Source: Alphaproteobacteria bacterium (lineage in GTDB: Bacteria > Pseudomonadota > Alphaproteobacteria > GCA-2731375). From it: DNA of 64,000 nucleotides. Of the stretch, positions 1 to 9,430 are shown piece after piece. Made by a program: the position numbers and the translations under genes. The stretch spans positions 62,001 to 126,000 of the forward strand of contig JADHTB010000003.1 of NCBI GenBank assembly GCA_016776605.1. The letters are read 5' to 3'. Within the stretch, counting starts at the first letter, position 1; each line of letters opens with the position of its first letter. Under the pieces are notes generated by a model. That model did not search any database. It was not told where the DNA came from and saw nothing but the letters and a program-made list of their open reading frames with translations.

Positions 1-927
1 ATTGATGGAAAGCCATAGAATTTCGCCAGCTTCGTTCGTGCGTGGGTGGACAAACTCCCGGAACGGACGATGGGCCTCCAAATCCTCCAGGTGTTGCCGC
101 CAGATCTCGCGATCCACATTTGGGATACCGGTTTCCTGGCGGGTCTTGCCCAGCAATTGATCTTCGGCAACGCCGGTGACTTCGGTAAAGCGATCAGAAA
201 AATAGAAAAAGCGGAGATTTTCATCCATCTCCCAAAACCAATCCGAGGCGGACGTGGCAAGATCCCGGAACCTTGCCTCGCTTTCTCTTAGCGCATCCTC
301 GGCTCTTTTCAGGCGCGTGACATCGGTCCGAACGCCAACTGAACCGCCATCGGAGGTTTTTCGCTCGGTATACAGCAGCCGCCGGCCATCGGAAAATTCG
401 AAATCTTGCGGCTCCCCCGGATTGCGAAACCTAGCCAACCGCTCCTCAACCCATTCATCGACCCTGTCAACCGCGGATGGGAGCAATCCACATTCCGCCG
501 CCGTTCGAATGATATCCTCGAAATAGGCGCCGGGGACCAAAATTTCGTCCGCCATGGGATGCAGTTGCATGTATTTGGAATTGCAAATGATCAGGCGTTC
601 ATCCGCATCATACAACACGAACCCATCCGAAATCGCCTCGATCGCATCTTTCAGCTGTTTGTTGAACCGCATGACCGACCGATAGCGCCGCCAAGCCATG
701 GCGACCGCCAGAACAAGAAGCAAGCCGGCCCCAGCCGAAAATATTCCCGCCATGAGCCAGAACGGCGTCGGCGCGCTGAACCAGTTTTGGCTGCTGGCCT
801 GATAATCCGCCACGCTTGCAGAGCCGGCGGAAGCAACGGCGGCGCTGGCGACAAGCACAGCAATGACGCCAGGGATCCACATACCCCTGCGCCATCCTCG
901 CGCCCGACTGAATTCCGCCAAATTCAT
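1..927 (-). CDS. PAS-domain sensor protein, C-terminus cut off by window edge
   Basis: This is the N-terminal 309 codons of a membrane-anchored sensor; the reading frame is open to the first base of the window. The ATG at 927 begins a short cytoplasmic stretch, a hydrophobic segment at about residues 17-38 and a second one at about 58-76 that ends in RRYR, so the two helices enclose a short periplasmic loop. A PAS-like domain follows (about 82-195, with SDGFVLYDADERL), then a second PAS domain starting near 205 (SDWFWEMDENLRFFYFSD). This layout is typical of alphaproteobacterial hybrid histidine kinases or diguanylate cyclases; the output domain lies outside the window, so the class cannot be stated. 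Confidence 0.85.
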   Translation of the reverse strand, partial: MNLAEFSRARGWRRGMWIPGVIAVLVASAAVASAGSASVADYQASSQNWFSAPTPFWLMAGIFSAGAGLLLVLAVAMAWRRYRSVMRFNKQLKDAIEAISDGFVLYDADERLIICNSKYMQLHPMADEILVPGAYFEDIIRTAAECGLLPSAVDRVDEWVEERLARFRNPGEPQDFEFSDGRRLLYTERKTSDGGSVGVRTDVTRLKRAEDALRESEARFRDLATSASDWFWEMDENLRFFYFSDRFTEVTGVAEDQLLGKTRQETGIPNVDREIWRQHLEDLEAHRPFREFVHPRTNEAGEILWLSIN

Positions 928-1116
928 CCTATCGCCCTGCCTATTGCCTTTTGGCTATGCCTCATATTTTTGGTTAGTGCCAATGGTAGTCCGATATTGT
1001 TAACAACAAATTGTATAGAGACCCGAGAAAGGCGCCGCATAATTTCGCCGCCTTTGTCAAGCAGGCGGTCGGCTGATACAACGTCCCGCGGATTCACCTA
1101 TTGAAAGACGGCAGGG

Positions 1117-1530
1117 ATGGCTGAAATATCAATTGCGGCGGCGGAAGCCATTCTAAAGGCCAACTTGGCGCCTTGGATTCAGGATATGGCAATCATGATC
1201 GAACGTATCGATGCCGCCGGCGCGGTACTGCGGGTGCCGCCCTCGGCGCGGTTGAACCGCATCGGCGGGACGATTTGCGGTCAGGCCATCATGGCGCTTG
1301 CGGATACCGCCATGATCTTCGCCATCGCCGGTTGTCTGGGCGAATTCCGGCCGATTACCACGGTCAATCAAACCTCGTCATTTTTGCGCCCCGCCGCCGA
1401 CGCCGATCTGGTGGCCGAGGCGCGGATCATCAAGCCGGGTCGCACCATCATGTATGGCGAGGTCAGCCTTTTTGCCGGCGATGCAAGCAAGCCCGTGGCG
1501 CATGTCACCTCAACCTATATGCTGTTGTGA
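1117..1530 (+). CDS. PaaI-family hotdog-fold thioesterase
   Basis: A 137-residue single-domain protein of the usual length for PaaI-type acyl-CoA thioesterases. The family core is visible as GGTICGQAIMALADTAM at about residues 50-66, which is the active-site helix of the hotdog fold, followed by the strand TVNQTSSFLRPA and the final strand VAHVTSTYMLL. It would hydrolyse small acyl-CoA or aryl-CoA thioesters in the cytoplasm. It is convergent with the hydrolase-fold gene at 1669, with a palindromic repeat between the two. The substrate cannot be told from sequence. The shine-dalgarno match before the ATG is weak. Confidence 0.85.
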   Translation: MAEISIAAAEAILKANLAPWIQDMAIMIERIDAAGAVLRVPPSARLNRIGGTICGQAIMALADTAMIFAIAGCLGEFRPITTVNQTSSFLRPAADADLVAEARIIKPGRTIMYGEVSLFAGDASKPVAHVTSTYMLL

Positions 1531-1538
1531 TAGCACTT

Positions 1539-1672
1539 AGAGCAGTTCAGAATATCGCGGAGCTGCTCTAGAGAAATTCCAAATTAAAGAGAATCGCGAA
1601 GCGATTCTAAGTGATTGGAAAAATTGCTCTAATTCTAAAGATCTGAGCATTTTCAGAATGAAAATGCTCTAG
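1539..1672. repeat. CTAG-bounded palindromic repeat, copy 1
   Basis: This intergenic block between two convergent genes contains three hairpins in series. The first is AGAGCAGTTC paired with GAGCTGCTCT (1539-1570). The second centres on AGAATCGCGAAGCGATTCT. The third is a perfect 11-bp stem, GAGCATTTTCA / TGAAAATGCTC with loop GAA (1645-1669). The right edge CTAG (1669-1672) supplies the TAG stop codon of the minus-strand hydrolase gene. The block could also act as a two-way terminator structure. Confidence 0.85.
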
Positions 1673-2457
1673 GAAACGGTTGTCAGAAAATCCGCCACCA
1701 AAGCGTTGACCGGTTCGGGAAACTCCCAGGCCGGGAAACCGCCCGCATCCGCGATGGCGGTGCGCCGCGCCTTTGGCAACAGGGTTTCGAGCTGATCGGC
1801 GGCGGCGATGAAATCCGGCAGATCATGTTCGCCATTGTAAAACAGCACCGGTAGATCCAGGGCGGCAATCTGTCCATCGATCGGTTCGACCTGCCGGCTG
1901 GCGCCCTGATACAGCCAGGGCGCGCCGGGAAATTGCCCGATAATGGCCGCATGTTCCGCCGCCCGGCAGAGGCCCGGATGTTGGCGGATGACCGCGAACC
2001 AGTCGGTCTGGGCGAACCATTGCCGGCGGGCGGCGGCCATGCCCTTGGTTTGTGCGGTTTCGCGGGCCCGTTGTAATTCCCTATCGACGCTGGGCATGAC
2101 ATGGCCCGGCAGTACGGCGCCTTCAAGGATGAGGGAGTGAAAGCGGGCCGGCTCCCAGGTTGCCAGCAGCAGGCCCAGGGCGGTGCCCGTATGGGTGCCC
2201 CAATAGTGGCAGCGCTCAATACCCGCCGCGGCGATGGCGCCGGCGACCTGTTCCGCCATCTCCCAATGTCCGAACGGTCCGGGTATCCCGGCGGACAGGC
2301 CATGGCCGGGCAAATCAATCAATAAAATGGGATGGCGGTCCTTGAATGCTTCGACCTGGGCCGAGAAGACCCGATGATCCTGGGACATGCCGTGTACCAT
2401 GACCAGCCAGGCGCTTTTCGCGCCCGGTTCGTGGATGCACTTGAATTTCGCCGCCAT
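1669..2457 (-). CDS. alpha/beta-hydrolase-fold protein lacking the usual Ser and His
   Basis: A 262-residue protein with the alpha/beta-hydrolase fold: oxyanion-side motif VHGMSQDH near residue 21, LIDLPGHGLS near 46, the nucleophile-elbow position at 87-91, and the acid-loop segment GEHDLPDF near 212. The elbow reads GTHTG, with Thr90 where a Ser, Cys or Asp nucleophile is expected. The C-terminal loop that normally carries the catalytic His reads DAGGFPAWEF (237-246), with no His. It may therefore be a non-hydrolytic member of the fold. The gene ends in the TAG contributed by the adjacent repeat and is divergent from the dehydrogenase at 2664. Confidence 0.8.
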   Translation of the reverse strand: MAAKFKCIHEPGAKSAWLVMVHGMSQDHRVFSAQVEAFKDRHPILLIDLPGHGLSAGIPGPFGHWEMAEQVAGAIAAAGIERCHYWGTHTGTALGLLLATWEPARFHSLILEGAVLPGHVMPSVDRELQRARETAQTKGMAAARRQWFAQTDWFAVIRQHPGLCRAAEHAAIIGQFPGAPWLYQGASRQVEPIDGQIAALDLPVLFYNGEHDLPDFIAAADQLETLLPKARRTAIADAGGFPAWEFPEPVNALVADFLTTVS

Positions 2458-2502
2458 GCCATACCCGCCGCATTGTTCTCGATCCGGTACAACCTAGCCT
2501 AC

Positions 2503-2560
2503 CGCATTCGAAGAAAATGCGCTCAGACTCTTAATAATAGAGAAATTGAAAATTGCTCTA
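2503..2560. repeat. CTAG-family palindromic repeat, partial copy 2
   Basis: This short block, between the divergent genes at 2457 and 2664, matches the left part of the family seen at 48794. It holds the stem GCATT / AATGC around CGAAGAA, followed by GCTCAGACTCTTAA and the internal motif AAATTGCTCTA. The central GAATCGC hairpin is missing, so it is a shortened or decayed copy. Confidence 0.65.
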
Positions 2561-2663
2561 AAACGTGCGCGGCGGCGAAAACTTACCGTGAAACTCTTTG
2601 TCGATCCGACAGCACGGCGTAAGCTCCCATCCCTGGTGATATCGTTTGAGCGGGAGGTGAAAA

Positions 2664-3560
2664 ATGAAGGCTGGATTTATCGGTACGGGCAGCATTGGCG
2701 CGCCATTGGCGACCAACATCCTGGATCAGGAAAAATCCCTGGTTGTGTTCGACATCAATCCAGAGGCGACGAAAAGCCTCGCCGCCAAACAGGCCAGGTT
2801 GGCGGGGTCACCGCGGGAGGTCGCGGACGAGGCGGAAGTCGTTTTCGCCTGCATGCCCAGCATCGACAGTTTTCACGCCATCGTTTCGGGTCCGGATGGC
2901 GTGTTGCAAGGCGGCGCCATGAAAATTTTCGTCAATTTGGGCACCATGGGTACCGAAGCCGTTGGCGCCGTCGAGCGCGCCCTGTCGGCCAAAGGCATTG
3001 CCATGCTGGATTCGCCCATTACGGGTGGTGTTCAACGGGCCTGGGATGGCGATATCACGGTTATTTCGTCGGGCCCACAAGAGGTCTTTGACCGGGTGGA
3101 GCCGCTTTTGCAGTCCTTTGCCCGCGACATCCACTACGTGGGCGGGGAAATCGGACAGGCGCAGCTGGTCAAGGTCTGCAACAACATTATGTCGTTCACC
3201 AATCTGGTGGTCGCCGCCGAGGCGCTGGTGATGGCGGCGAAAGGCGGCGTCGATCCGGAAAAAGCCCTTGCCGTGATCAATTCAGGCTCCGGTCAGAATA
3301 GCGCCACCCTGACGAAAATTCCGAATTTCATTCTGAACCGGAAATTCAACATGGAAGCGCCCATGCACATCATCGAAAAGGACGCGATGTTGTGGCGCAT
3401 GGAGGCGGAACGTCTGAATGTCCCCCAGAACGTCGCCGGGGCGACCTACCACACCCTGCGGCAGGCGCTGGCCATGGGATTGAAAGACGGCGATCTAAGC
3501 GAAATCGTCCGGGTTGTCGAACGCGCCGCCGATTTTGAATTGCCAAGGACCCGGGATTAA
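2664..3560 (+). CDS. NAD(P)-dependent 3-hydroxyisobutyrate-dehydrogenase-family oxidoreductase
   Basis: A 298-residue beta-hydroxyacid dehydrogenase, the normal length for the MmsB/GarR family. The Rossmann motif GTGSIG lies at residues 7-12, the substrate-binding signature DSPITGG at 116-122, and the catalytic lysine of the KxxNN motif is Lys170 (KVCNN). A strong ribosome site GGGAGGTG stands just ahead of the ATG. The enzyme would oxidise a 3-hydroxy acid or reduce a semialdehyde in the cytoplasm. It is followed after 77 bp by the amidohydrolase on the same strand, which suggests a common catabolic unit. The exact substrate (3-hydroxyisobutyrate, tartronate semialdehyde or other) is not determinable. 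Confidence 0.88.
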   Translation: MKAGFIGTGSIGAPLATNILDQEKSLVVFDINPEATKSLAAKQARLAGSPREVADEAEVVFACMPSIDSFHAIVSGPDGVLQGGAMKIFVNLGTMGTEAVGAVERALSAKGIAMLDSPITGGVQRAWDGDITVISSGPQEVFDRVEPLLQSFARDIHYVGGEIGQAQLVKVCNNIMSFTNLVVAAEALVMAAKGGVDPEKALAVINSGSGQNSATLTKIPNFILNRKFNMEAPMHIIEKDAMLWRMEAERLNVPQNVAGATYHTLRQALAMGLKDGDLSEIVRVVERAADFELPRTRD

Positions 3561-3637
3561 GAGGCGATCAAAGGAGCCAGGAATTGGGGCCGTGGGCGGT
3601 CGATGCTATAATCGGATAAATTTTGGGGTGTAAGGTA

Positions 3638-5353
3638 ATGCATGATCTTGTGATACGCGGCGCAACCGTCATTGATGGCACTGGCGCCGAGGGCCGGCTG
3701 GCGGATGTGGCCGTGGACGACGGCATCATTACGGCGGTCTCGAATGCTGCCGGGGTTGGGCCGGGCCGGCGGGAAATTGACGCGACAGGCCTGTTGCTGA
3801 CCCCGGGCTGGGTCGATATCCATACCCATTACGACGGTCAGGCAACCTGGGACCCGTATTTGACGCCGTCTTCCTGGCATGGGGTGACCACGGCGGTGTT
3901 CGGCAATTGCAGCGTCGGTTTCGCCCCGGTGCGCCCGGGCAACGAACCCTATCTGATCAATTTGATGGAGGGGGTGGAAGACATTCCCGAAACCGTGCTG
4001 GCGGAAGGCATCGATTTTCGCTGGGAGAGTTTCCCCGAATATCTGGACGTGCTGGCCTCTACCCCTCGGATCATGGATATTGGCGCCCAGGTGCCTCATG
4101 CGACCCTGCGCTATTATGTAATGGGTGAACGGGGCGCCGATTTCGCCGAAAAGCCCGATGCTGCGGAAATCCAGCGCATGGGCGAATTATTGGAGCAATC
4201 CCTGGGCGCCGGTGCGCTGGGTTTCACCACCTCGCGCACCGTCAAGCACCGCGCCGCCGACGGCCGTCTGACGCCCAGTTATGGCGCCGAGGAAGCGGAA
4301 TTAACCGGCCTGGCCCAGGCCATGAAGCGGGCCGGTGCCGGGGTCTTGGAGGTCAATTCCGATTTCGGCGAAGGTGATTTCGCCCGTCTGCGTATGGCAG
4401 CCGAGATCGCGGGCCGGCCGCTTTCGGTTTTGCTGGTTCAGGTCGACAAGGCGCCCAATCTTTGGCGCGAAACCCTGGATCAGGTCGGCGAGGCCTGCGC
4501 CGACGGCCTGGAGGTCACGGCGCAGGTGGGTAGCCGGCCTATCGGCATGCTGATTGGGCTGGAGGCGACGATGAACCCCTTCACGTCGCATCCCCTGTGG
4601 CAGGAAATGGCTGATCTATCCCCCCGGGAACGCTACCAACGTTTGCAGGCGGAGCCCGAACTGCGCCGCCGTCTGGTCGCGGAACGACCAGATGACGCGC
4701 ATGTGCAATGGATGACGGAGGTATTGCAGCGCGCGTTCGAGCTGGATGACAGCGTCAACTATGAACCGGCGCCGGAGGCGAGCATTGCCGCCAAGGCCAA
4801 GGCACTGGGCCGCGACCCGTTTGACCTGGCCCTGGAATTGATGCTGGCCAATGATGGCCAAACCCTGTTGCTGCATCCGTTCGAGAACTATTGCGCCGGC
4901 GATCTGGAAGTTGTGAAGGAAATGCTGCTGGACCCGAACACGGTTTGCGGCGTGGCCGATGCAGGCGCCCATGTCGGCATCATCTGCGATGCCTCCTCGC
5001 CCACCTCCCTGCTGACCCACTGGGGCCGGGACCGCAGCCGGGGCGACAAACTGCCCCTGGAATTCCTGGTCCGCAAACAGACCAGCGATACGGCGCGGAC
5101 CTATGGCCTGCTGGACCGGGGCGTCATCGCAACCGGCTACAAGGCGGACCTTAATCTGATCGACTTTGACGCCCTGCGCCTACATCGCCCTGAGCTGGTT
5201 TACGACCTGCCGGCGGGCGGCCGCCGGATCATTCAAAAAGCCGACGGTTATCGCCATACCTTCGTCTCGGGTGTTGAAGTGATGCGGGATGGTGAAGCCA
5301 CCGGCGAATTGCCCGGCCAACTGCTGCGCGGCGCCCAAGCGGCACCGAACTGA
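3638..5353 (+). CDS. N-acyl-D-amino-acid deacylase-like amidohydrolase
   Basis: A 571-residue amidohydrolase-superfamily enzyme of the D-aminoacylase group. The metal-binding pair is His62/His64 in IHTHYDGQ, followed by [14 protein letters not shown], a Cys-containing loop typical of D-aminoacylases. The C-terminal barrel strand with [10 protein letters not shown] (catalytic Asp region) and the final small beta-domain are present. An in-frame TTG lies 15 bases upstream, but the ATG at 3638 follows TAAGG at a good distance and starts a canonical family N-terminus ([16 protein letters not shown]). It likely hydrolyses an N-acyl amino acid or related amide. It ends one base from the convergent PrpF-family gene. 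Confidence 0.87.
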   Translation: MHDLVIRGATVIDGTGAEGRLADVAVDDGIITAVSNAAGVGPGRREIDATGLLLTPGWVDIHTHYDGQATWDPYLTPSSWHGVTTAVFGNCSVGFAPVRPGNEPYLINLMEGVEDIPETVLAEGIDFRWESFPEYLDVLASTPRIMDIGAQVPHATLRYYVMGERGADFAEKPDAAEIQRMGELLEQSLGAGALGFTTSRTVKHRAADGRLTPSYGAEEAELTGLAQAMKRAGAGVLEVNSDFGEGDFARLRMAAEIAGRPLSVLLVQVDKAPNLWRETLDQVGEACADGLEVTAQVGSRPIGMLIGLEATMNPFTSHPLWQEMADLSPRERYQRLQAEPELRRRLVAERPDDAHVQWMTEVLQRAFELDDSVNYEPAPEASIAAKAKALGRDPFDLALELMLANDGQTLLLHPFENYCAGDLEVVKEMLLDPNTVCGVADAGAHVGIICDASSPTSLLTHWGRDRSRGDKLPLEFLVRKQTSDTARTYGLLDRGVIATGYKADLNLIDFDALRLHRPELVYDLPAGGRRIIQKADGYRHTFVSGVEVMRDGEATGELPGQLLRGAQAAPN

Positions 5354-5354
5354 T

Positions 5355-6494
5355 TTAAGGCAAGAGAACCTGACCTTCCATCAAGCGGCGGGTGGTCCGG
5401 TAGGTGGTGATCCGCTCTACCGTGCTGTCCAGGCCGGCGCTGTTGACCTTGGCGCCGATGGGAATGGCGCCCGACGGGGTGCCCAGGCGGATATCGCCGC
5501 TGGCTCCGGGCCGGGTCAGGCGATGCACCAGGCTGCCGGCCAGATTGGCGGCCACGGCCAGGCACATCCCCCCGGTCAAGGGCACGGCCCGGTGCGGCTG
5601 CCCCATGGAGATCATGCGCACGGATAGATCCATGGCCGCCGCCCCCAGAGTGGTGCCATCAAGCAGCGGCATAGCGGCGGGCGCTGCCACCACGGCGATC
5701 CTGGGGCTGGCCCGCGAGGTGGCGGATATGGCCGCCGCTGTCTCGGCCAGGCCCATGCGTACCCCGGCCAGGGCGCGGATTTCCTCCAGCCGGGCGAGGC
5801 CTTCGTCCATGGCTTCCAGCGCGCCGGGCAGTTCCGTGGCCGTCAGACCCAGATCCGTGGCGGCGACAAAGACGCAGGGGGTGGTGGCGTCCATGCAACA
5901 GATCTCGATCTCCATGCCATCGGCCAGTTTGATCAGGTCGTTCATCTGGCCGCTGGGTAACAGGGCGCCGGTGCGCGATCCGGCCGGGTCCAGGAAATCC
6001 AACCGTATGCGGGCCGCACTGCCCGCCACGCCGGGAATAACAAAATCGCCCCTGGTTTGGGCCTGGCCATTGAGCACCATGAAGCGGCTCTCGAACACCT
6101 TGTCCGTGTTGGTGTTGTAGACCCGTACCACGGCCTCGCCGTCAGGCGCGGTGACCAGGCCTTCATCCACCGCAAAGGGTCCGACGACAGAGGACAGGTT
6201 GCCGCAGGTGGCGCCATAGTCGACCACTGGCGCGTCGACCACCACCTGGCCAAAGGTGTAATCCACATCGATGCCTGGCCGGGCCGACGGTTCGATCACC
6301 ACCACTTTCGATAGCGACGATATGCCCCCGCCCAGACCGTCCAACTGCCGGCCATAGGGATCGGGGCTGCCGATGGCGGCCAGGAAAATTTCATTCCGCC
6401 CGGCCAGATCGTCCGGCAAATCCCGGCCATGAAAGAACACACCCTTGGAGGTGCCGCCGCGGATGAAAACCGCCGGCACCCGTCTCTGGCTCAT
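5355..6494 (-). CDS. PrpF-family isomerase (methylaconitate / oxalomesaconate type)
   Basis: A 379-residue protein that matches the PrpF fold along its whole length, starting with the diagnostic PAVFIRGGTSKGVFF. Known members move double bonds or cis/trans-isomerise aconitate-like tricarboxylates (2-methylaconitate isomerase, 4-oxalomesaconate tautomerase, aconitate isomerase). Here it lies 32 bp downstream of a TcuA-like tricarballylate dehydrogenase on the same strand, so the two probably form an operon. That partner suggests an aconitate-type substrate rather than the propionate pathway, because no prpB/prpC/acnD neighbours are present. Specificity is inferred. Confidence 0.85.
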   Translation of the reverse strand: MSQRRVPAVFIRGGTSKGVFFHGRDLPDDLAGRNEIFLAAIGSPDPYGRQLDGLGGGISSLSKVVVIEPSARPGIDVDYTFGQVVVDAPVVDYGATCGNLSSVVGPFAVDEGLVTAPDGEAVVRVYNTNTDKVFESRFMVLNGQAQTRGDFVIPGVAGSAARIRLDFLDPAGSRTGALLPSGQMNDLIKLADGMEIEICCMDATTPCVFVAATDLGLTATELPGALEAMDEGLARLEEIRALAGVRMGLAETAAAISATSRASPRIAVVAAPAAMPLLDGTTLGAAAMDLSVRMISMGQPHRAVPLTGGMCLAVAANLAGSLVHRLTRPGASGDIRLGTPSGAIPIGAKVNSAGLDSTVERITTYRTTRRLMEGQVLLP

Positions 6495-6526
6495 GGCTGT
6501 TGACTCATGGCCGGTTCATCCCGCAA

Positions 6527-8023
6527 TCAGCCATTGGCGCCTCGCGCTGCGCTGGCGCCCGCGATCTTGCCGAATACCGCGCCCGAAACCAGGCCGGTGC
6601 CGCCCGGATAGTTGATATGGAACAGGCCGCCAACCATTTCGCCACAGGCGAACAGCCCCTTGATGGGCCGCCAGTCGGTGCCGATCACGCGGGCGTCCTC
6701 GTCAATCTTCAGGCCGCCAAAGGTAAAGGTAACGCCGCCCGTGGCGGAATAGGCCACGAATGGCGGTTGATCCAGGCGGGTCGCCCAGTTGCTTTTTTCA
6801 GGCGACAGGCCGGTGGAGGAGAGGCCGTCCTTTTGCGTCGGGTCAAAAGCGTCGTTGGCGCCGGGTGCGGGCACGGCGGCGTTATATTCCTCCAGCGTAC
6901 GCAGAGCCTGGGCGTGGTCATCCAGTTCCAACTGCGGCACCAGTTCGGCCAGGGTATCGGCCGTGATGGGGTCGGAGGTGTTGTAACGCGGCTCCAACAG
7001 ATGCACGGTCTGCTGGTCGAAGATCTGCCAGGCCAGGGCGCCGGTTTCCTGCAGGATCCGGCCGCCGTATTTGGCATAGGTGTACATGCCCACGTCCTCG
7101 CCCTCGTCCAGGAAGCGTTTGCCCTCGCGGTTGATCATGACGCTGTAGGGGTAGGAGAGGCGGTTGCTGCGGTCCGTGCGCTCGCGGTCGGCAAAGTCCG
7201 GCCATTCATTGGAAATCGGCGTGGAATGCCGCCCGCTCCACTGGCCCCACGGCAGGGCGCCAATTTCCAGCGCCATGCGCAGGCCGTCGCCCTGGTTATG
7301 GGCGCTGCCGCGCACCTTGGCATGATCCCAGGGCGCGCCCAGATATTGCGCCCGCATCTGGGCATTGGCCTCAAAGCCGCCACAGCCCAAAATCACCGCC
7401 GGGGCGCTAATCTCTTCGATGGTCTCGCCGGTATTCGCCAGCACGCCGACAACGGCGCCGTCCTCGTCCTGCAGCAATTCGGTGGCACCGACGCCATAAC
7501 GAATGGTGACGCCGTTTTCCTCGGACTTCGTGAACCAGGAACTGGACAACCCGACGCCTTCATGCAGGGCGCGGACGATGGCGCCTTTTTGCCATTTCAC
7601 CCGGTTGCCCACCCGGATGGCGGACAGGCTGACCGCCGGCTCCATGGGGATACCGCCATATTCATGCATCCAGCGGATGGTCTCGTAGGACTTGGAAATC
7701 AAAATCTTGGCCAGGGTCTGATCGGTCTTGCCGGCGGTCACCCGCATCAGATCGGCCATCATTTCGTCTTCGGTATAGGTGGGCACTTCCTCGAAAAAAT
7801 CGGGCAGTTCGTCCTCTGCATTCGGCACCAGGGGCCGCAACGCCTCGCCATCACCATAGGCGATGCGCAACAGGCCGCCGCTGTAATGGGTATTGCCGCC
7901 GCGGTCCTTTTCCGGCGCTTTTTCCAGTACCAGCACCCGTTCCGCGCCTTGTTCCCGGGCCGAATTGGCCGCCGCCAGGGCCGCGTTACCGGCCCCTACC
8001 ACGATGACATCGTAATCTGACAT
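6527..8023 (-). CDS. FAD-dependent tricarballylate dehydrogenase-like protein (TcuA family)
   Basis: A 498-residue flavoprotein of the fumarate-reductase/succinate-dehydrogenase flavoprotein superfamily. The FAD dinucleotide motif VVGAGNAALAAA lies at residues 8-19, the GGNTHYSGG loop near 45, and the C-terminal FAD contact LFACGEMVGGLFHINYPGG near 460 is strong. TcuA oxidises tricarballylate to cis-aconitate in Salmonella. A longer start at 8047 exists, but the ATG at 8023 sits behind GGGAG and starts directly with the FAD fold. No tcuB or tcuC gene is visible, so electron acceptor and uptake system would be different. Confidence 0.82.
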   Translation of the reverse strand: MSDYDVIVVGAGNAALAAANSAREQGAERVLVLEKAPEKDRGGNTHYSGGLLRIAYGDGEALRPLVPNAEDELPDFFEEVPTYTEDEMMADLMRVTAGKTDQTLAKILISKSYETIRWMHEYGGIPMEPAVSLSAIRVGNRVKWQKGAIVRALHEGVGLSSSWFTKSEENGVTIRYGVGATELLQDEDGAVVGVLANTGETIEEISAPAVILGCGGFEANAQMRAQYLGAPWDHAKVRGSAHNQGDGLRMALEIGALPWGQWSGRHSTPISNEWPDFADRERTDRSNRLSYPYSVMINREGKRFLDEGEDVGMYTYAKYGGRILQETGALAWQIFDQQTVHLLEPRYNTSDPITADTLAELVPQLELDDHAQALRTLEEYNAAVPAPGANDAFDPTQKDGLSSTGLSPEKSNWATRLDQPPFVAYSATGGVTFTFGGLKIDEDARVIGTDWRPIKGLFACGEMVGGLFHINYPGGTGLVSGAVFGKIAGASAARGANG

Positions 8024-8194
8024 TCGATCGAACTCCCGCTCCAACACTAGAATTTACGCCGCCCCGTACGGGGCCTGACCAGGGCGCATTATGCTGGACG
8101 GGGCAGATCTTTGAAAGCGGTGAATAGCTGCTCTAGGCGATCTGACGGGGGAATGATACATACAGCGGCAAGCAATCACCCGGAGGATACATCC

Positions 8195-9430
8195 ATGAGC
8201 CGTATGAAATTTGGCGCCTTTCTGGCGCCCCATCACCCGATCGGCGAGAACCCGACCCTGCAGTTCCGCTCGGACCTGGATTTCGTTGCCGATCTCGATC
8301 GTCTGGGTTTTGATGAATTCTGGTGCGGCGAGCATCATTCCACCGGTTGGGAAATGATCGCCTCGCCGGAAATGTTCCTGGCCGCCGCCGGCGAACGTAC
8401 CGCGCGCATCAAATTAGGCACGGGCGTGGTGTCCCTGCCTTATCACCATCCGTTCCTGGTGGCGCAAAACATGGTGCAGCTGGATCATATGACCAACGGC
8501 CGGGCGATTTTCGGTTCCGGCCCCGGCGCCCTGCCCTCGGATGCCTATACCATGGGCTTCGACCCGATGACCCTGCGCGACCGCCAGGACGAGGCCATCG
8601 GCGTGATCCGCAGGCTGTTGCGCGGCGAGGAACGTTTCAGCCATGACAGCGAATGGTTCACCCTGCGCGAGGCCAAGCTGCATTTGCTGCCCCTGCAGGA
8701 AGACATGCCGTTCGCCGTCGCCTCGATGATCAGCCCCTCGGGAATGACCCTGGCCGGAAAATACGGCACCGGCGTCATTTCCATTGGCTCCATGTCCGAG
8801 GCGGGCCTACAGGCCCTGCCCACCCAGTGGAGCTTCGCCGAAGACGCCGCCGCCCTGCATGGCAATGCGGTGGACCGCAAGAATTGGCGCGTCGTGATGT
8901 CGTGGCATATCGCGGAAACCCGGGAACAGGCCCGCGCCGAGGCCAAGAACGGCCTGCTGCGCTGGCACAATGAATATACCGTCGGCACCTTGATGCGGCC
9001 GGGGCTGCAGGCCTTTGACAATCCCGACCAGGCGGTCGATGAAACCGCGTTCGCCGACGGCGCGTCATCGGTGATCGGCACACCGGACGACCTGATTGCC
9101 AAGATCCGCGAGATGATAGAGCTGACCGGGGGCTTCGGCACCGTGATCGGCTTTGCCCACGACTGGGCCAACCGCGCGGCCACCTCCCGCAGTTGGGACC
9201 TGGTCGCCCGTTATGTCATCCCGGAGATTAACGGCATGCTGGACGCCTATCGCGAATCCCGCCAGTTCGTGGTGGAAAACCGCGAGGTTTTCGAACGCGC
9301 CCGCGACGCGATCATGGACAAAATCATGTCCAACGACAAAGCCGCCGCCGCCCTCAAGCTCGGCTCCGACGCTAAACCCGCCATGTCCGCGCATTATGCC
9401 CCGGACTTGAACAAGGGAACCGGCGACTAG
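8195..9430 (+). CDS. LLM-class flavin-dependent monooxygenase, limonene-monooxygenase-like
   Basis: A 411-residue luciferase-like (bacterial luciferase fold) oxidoreductase. Family hallmarks are FDEFWCGEHHSTGWE near residue 45, the GTGVVSLPYHHPF strand near 78 and GRAIFGSGPGALPSD near 107. The closest recalled group is LimB-like limonene 1,2-monooxygenase, but many uncharacterised relatives share it. It needs FMNH2 from a separate reductase, not seen nearby. The ATG at 8195 follows GGAGG by eight bases; upstream in-frame codons are rejected. The stop codon TAG is the CTAG edge of a palindromic repeat. It is divergent from the TcuA-like gene and may share its pathway. Confidence 0.85.
   Translation: MSRMKFGAFLAPHHPIGENPTLQFRSDLDFVADLDRLGFDEFWCGEHHSTGWEMIASPEMFLAAAGERTARIKLGTGVVSLPYHHPFLVAQNMVQLDHMTNGRAIFGSGPGALPSDAYTMGFDPMTLRDRQDEAIGVIRRLLRGEERFSHDSEWFTLREAKLHLLPLQEDMPFAVASMISPSGMTLAGKYGTGVISIGSMSEAGLQALPTQWSFAEDAAALHGNAVDRKNWRVVMSWHIAETREQARAEAKNGLLRWHNEYTVGTLMRPGLQAFDNPDQAVDETAFADGASSVIGTPDDLIAKIREMIELTGGFGTVIGFAHDWANRAATSRSWDLVARYVIPEINGMLDAYRESRQFVVENREVFERARDAIMDKIMSNDKAAAALKLGSDAKPAMSAHYAPDLNKGTGD

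Noticed and set aside
6500..8020. 506-residue plus-strand open frame
   Set aside because: It is antisense to the TcuA-like gene, which has clear FAD motifs; the shadow has no recognisable domain.
8125..8150. AGCTGCTCTAGGCGATC resembling a repeat edge
   Set aside because: Only the last few bases match and there is no hairpin arm; too short to call a copy.
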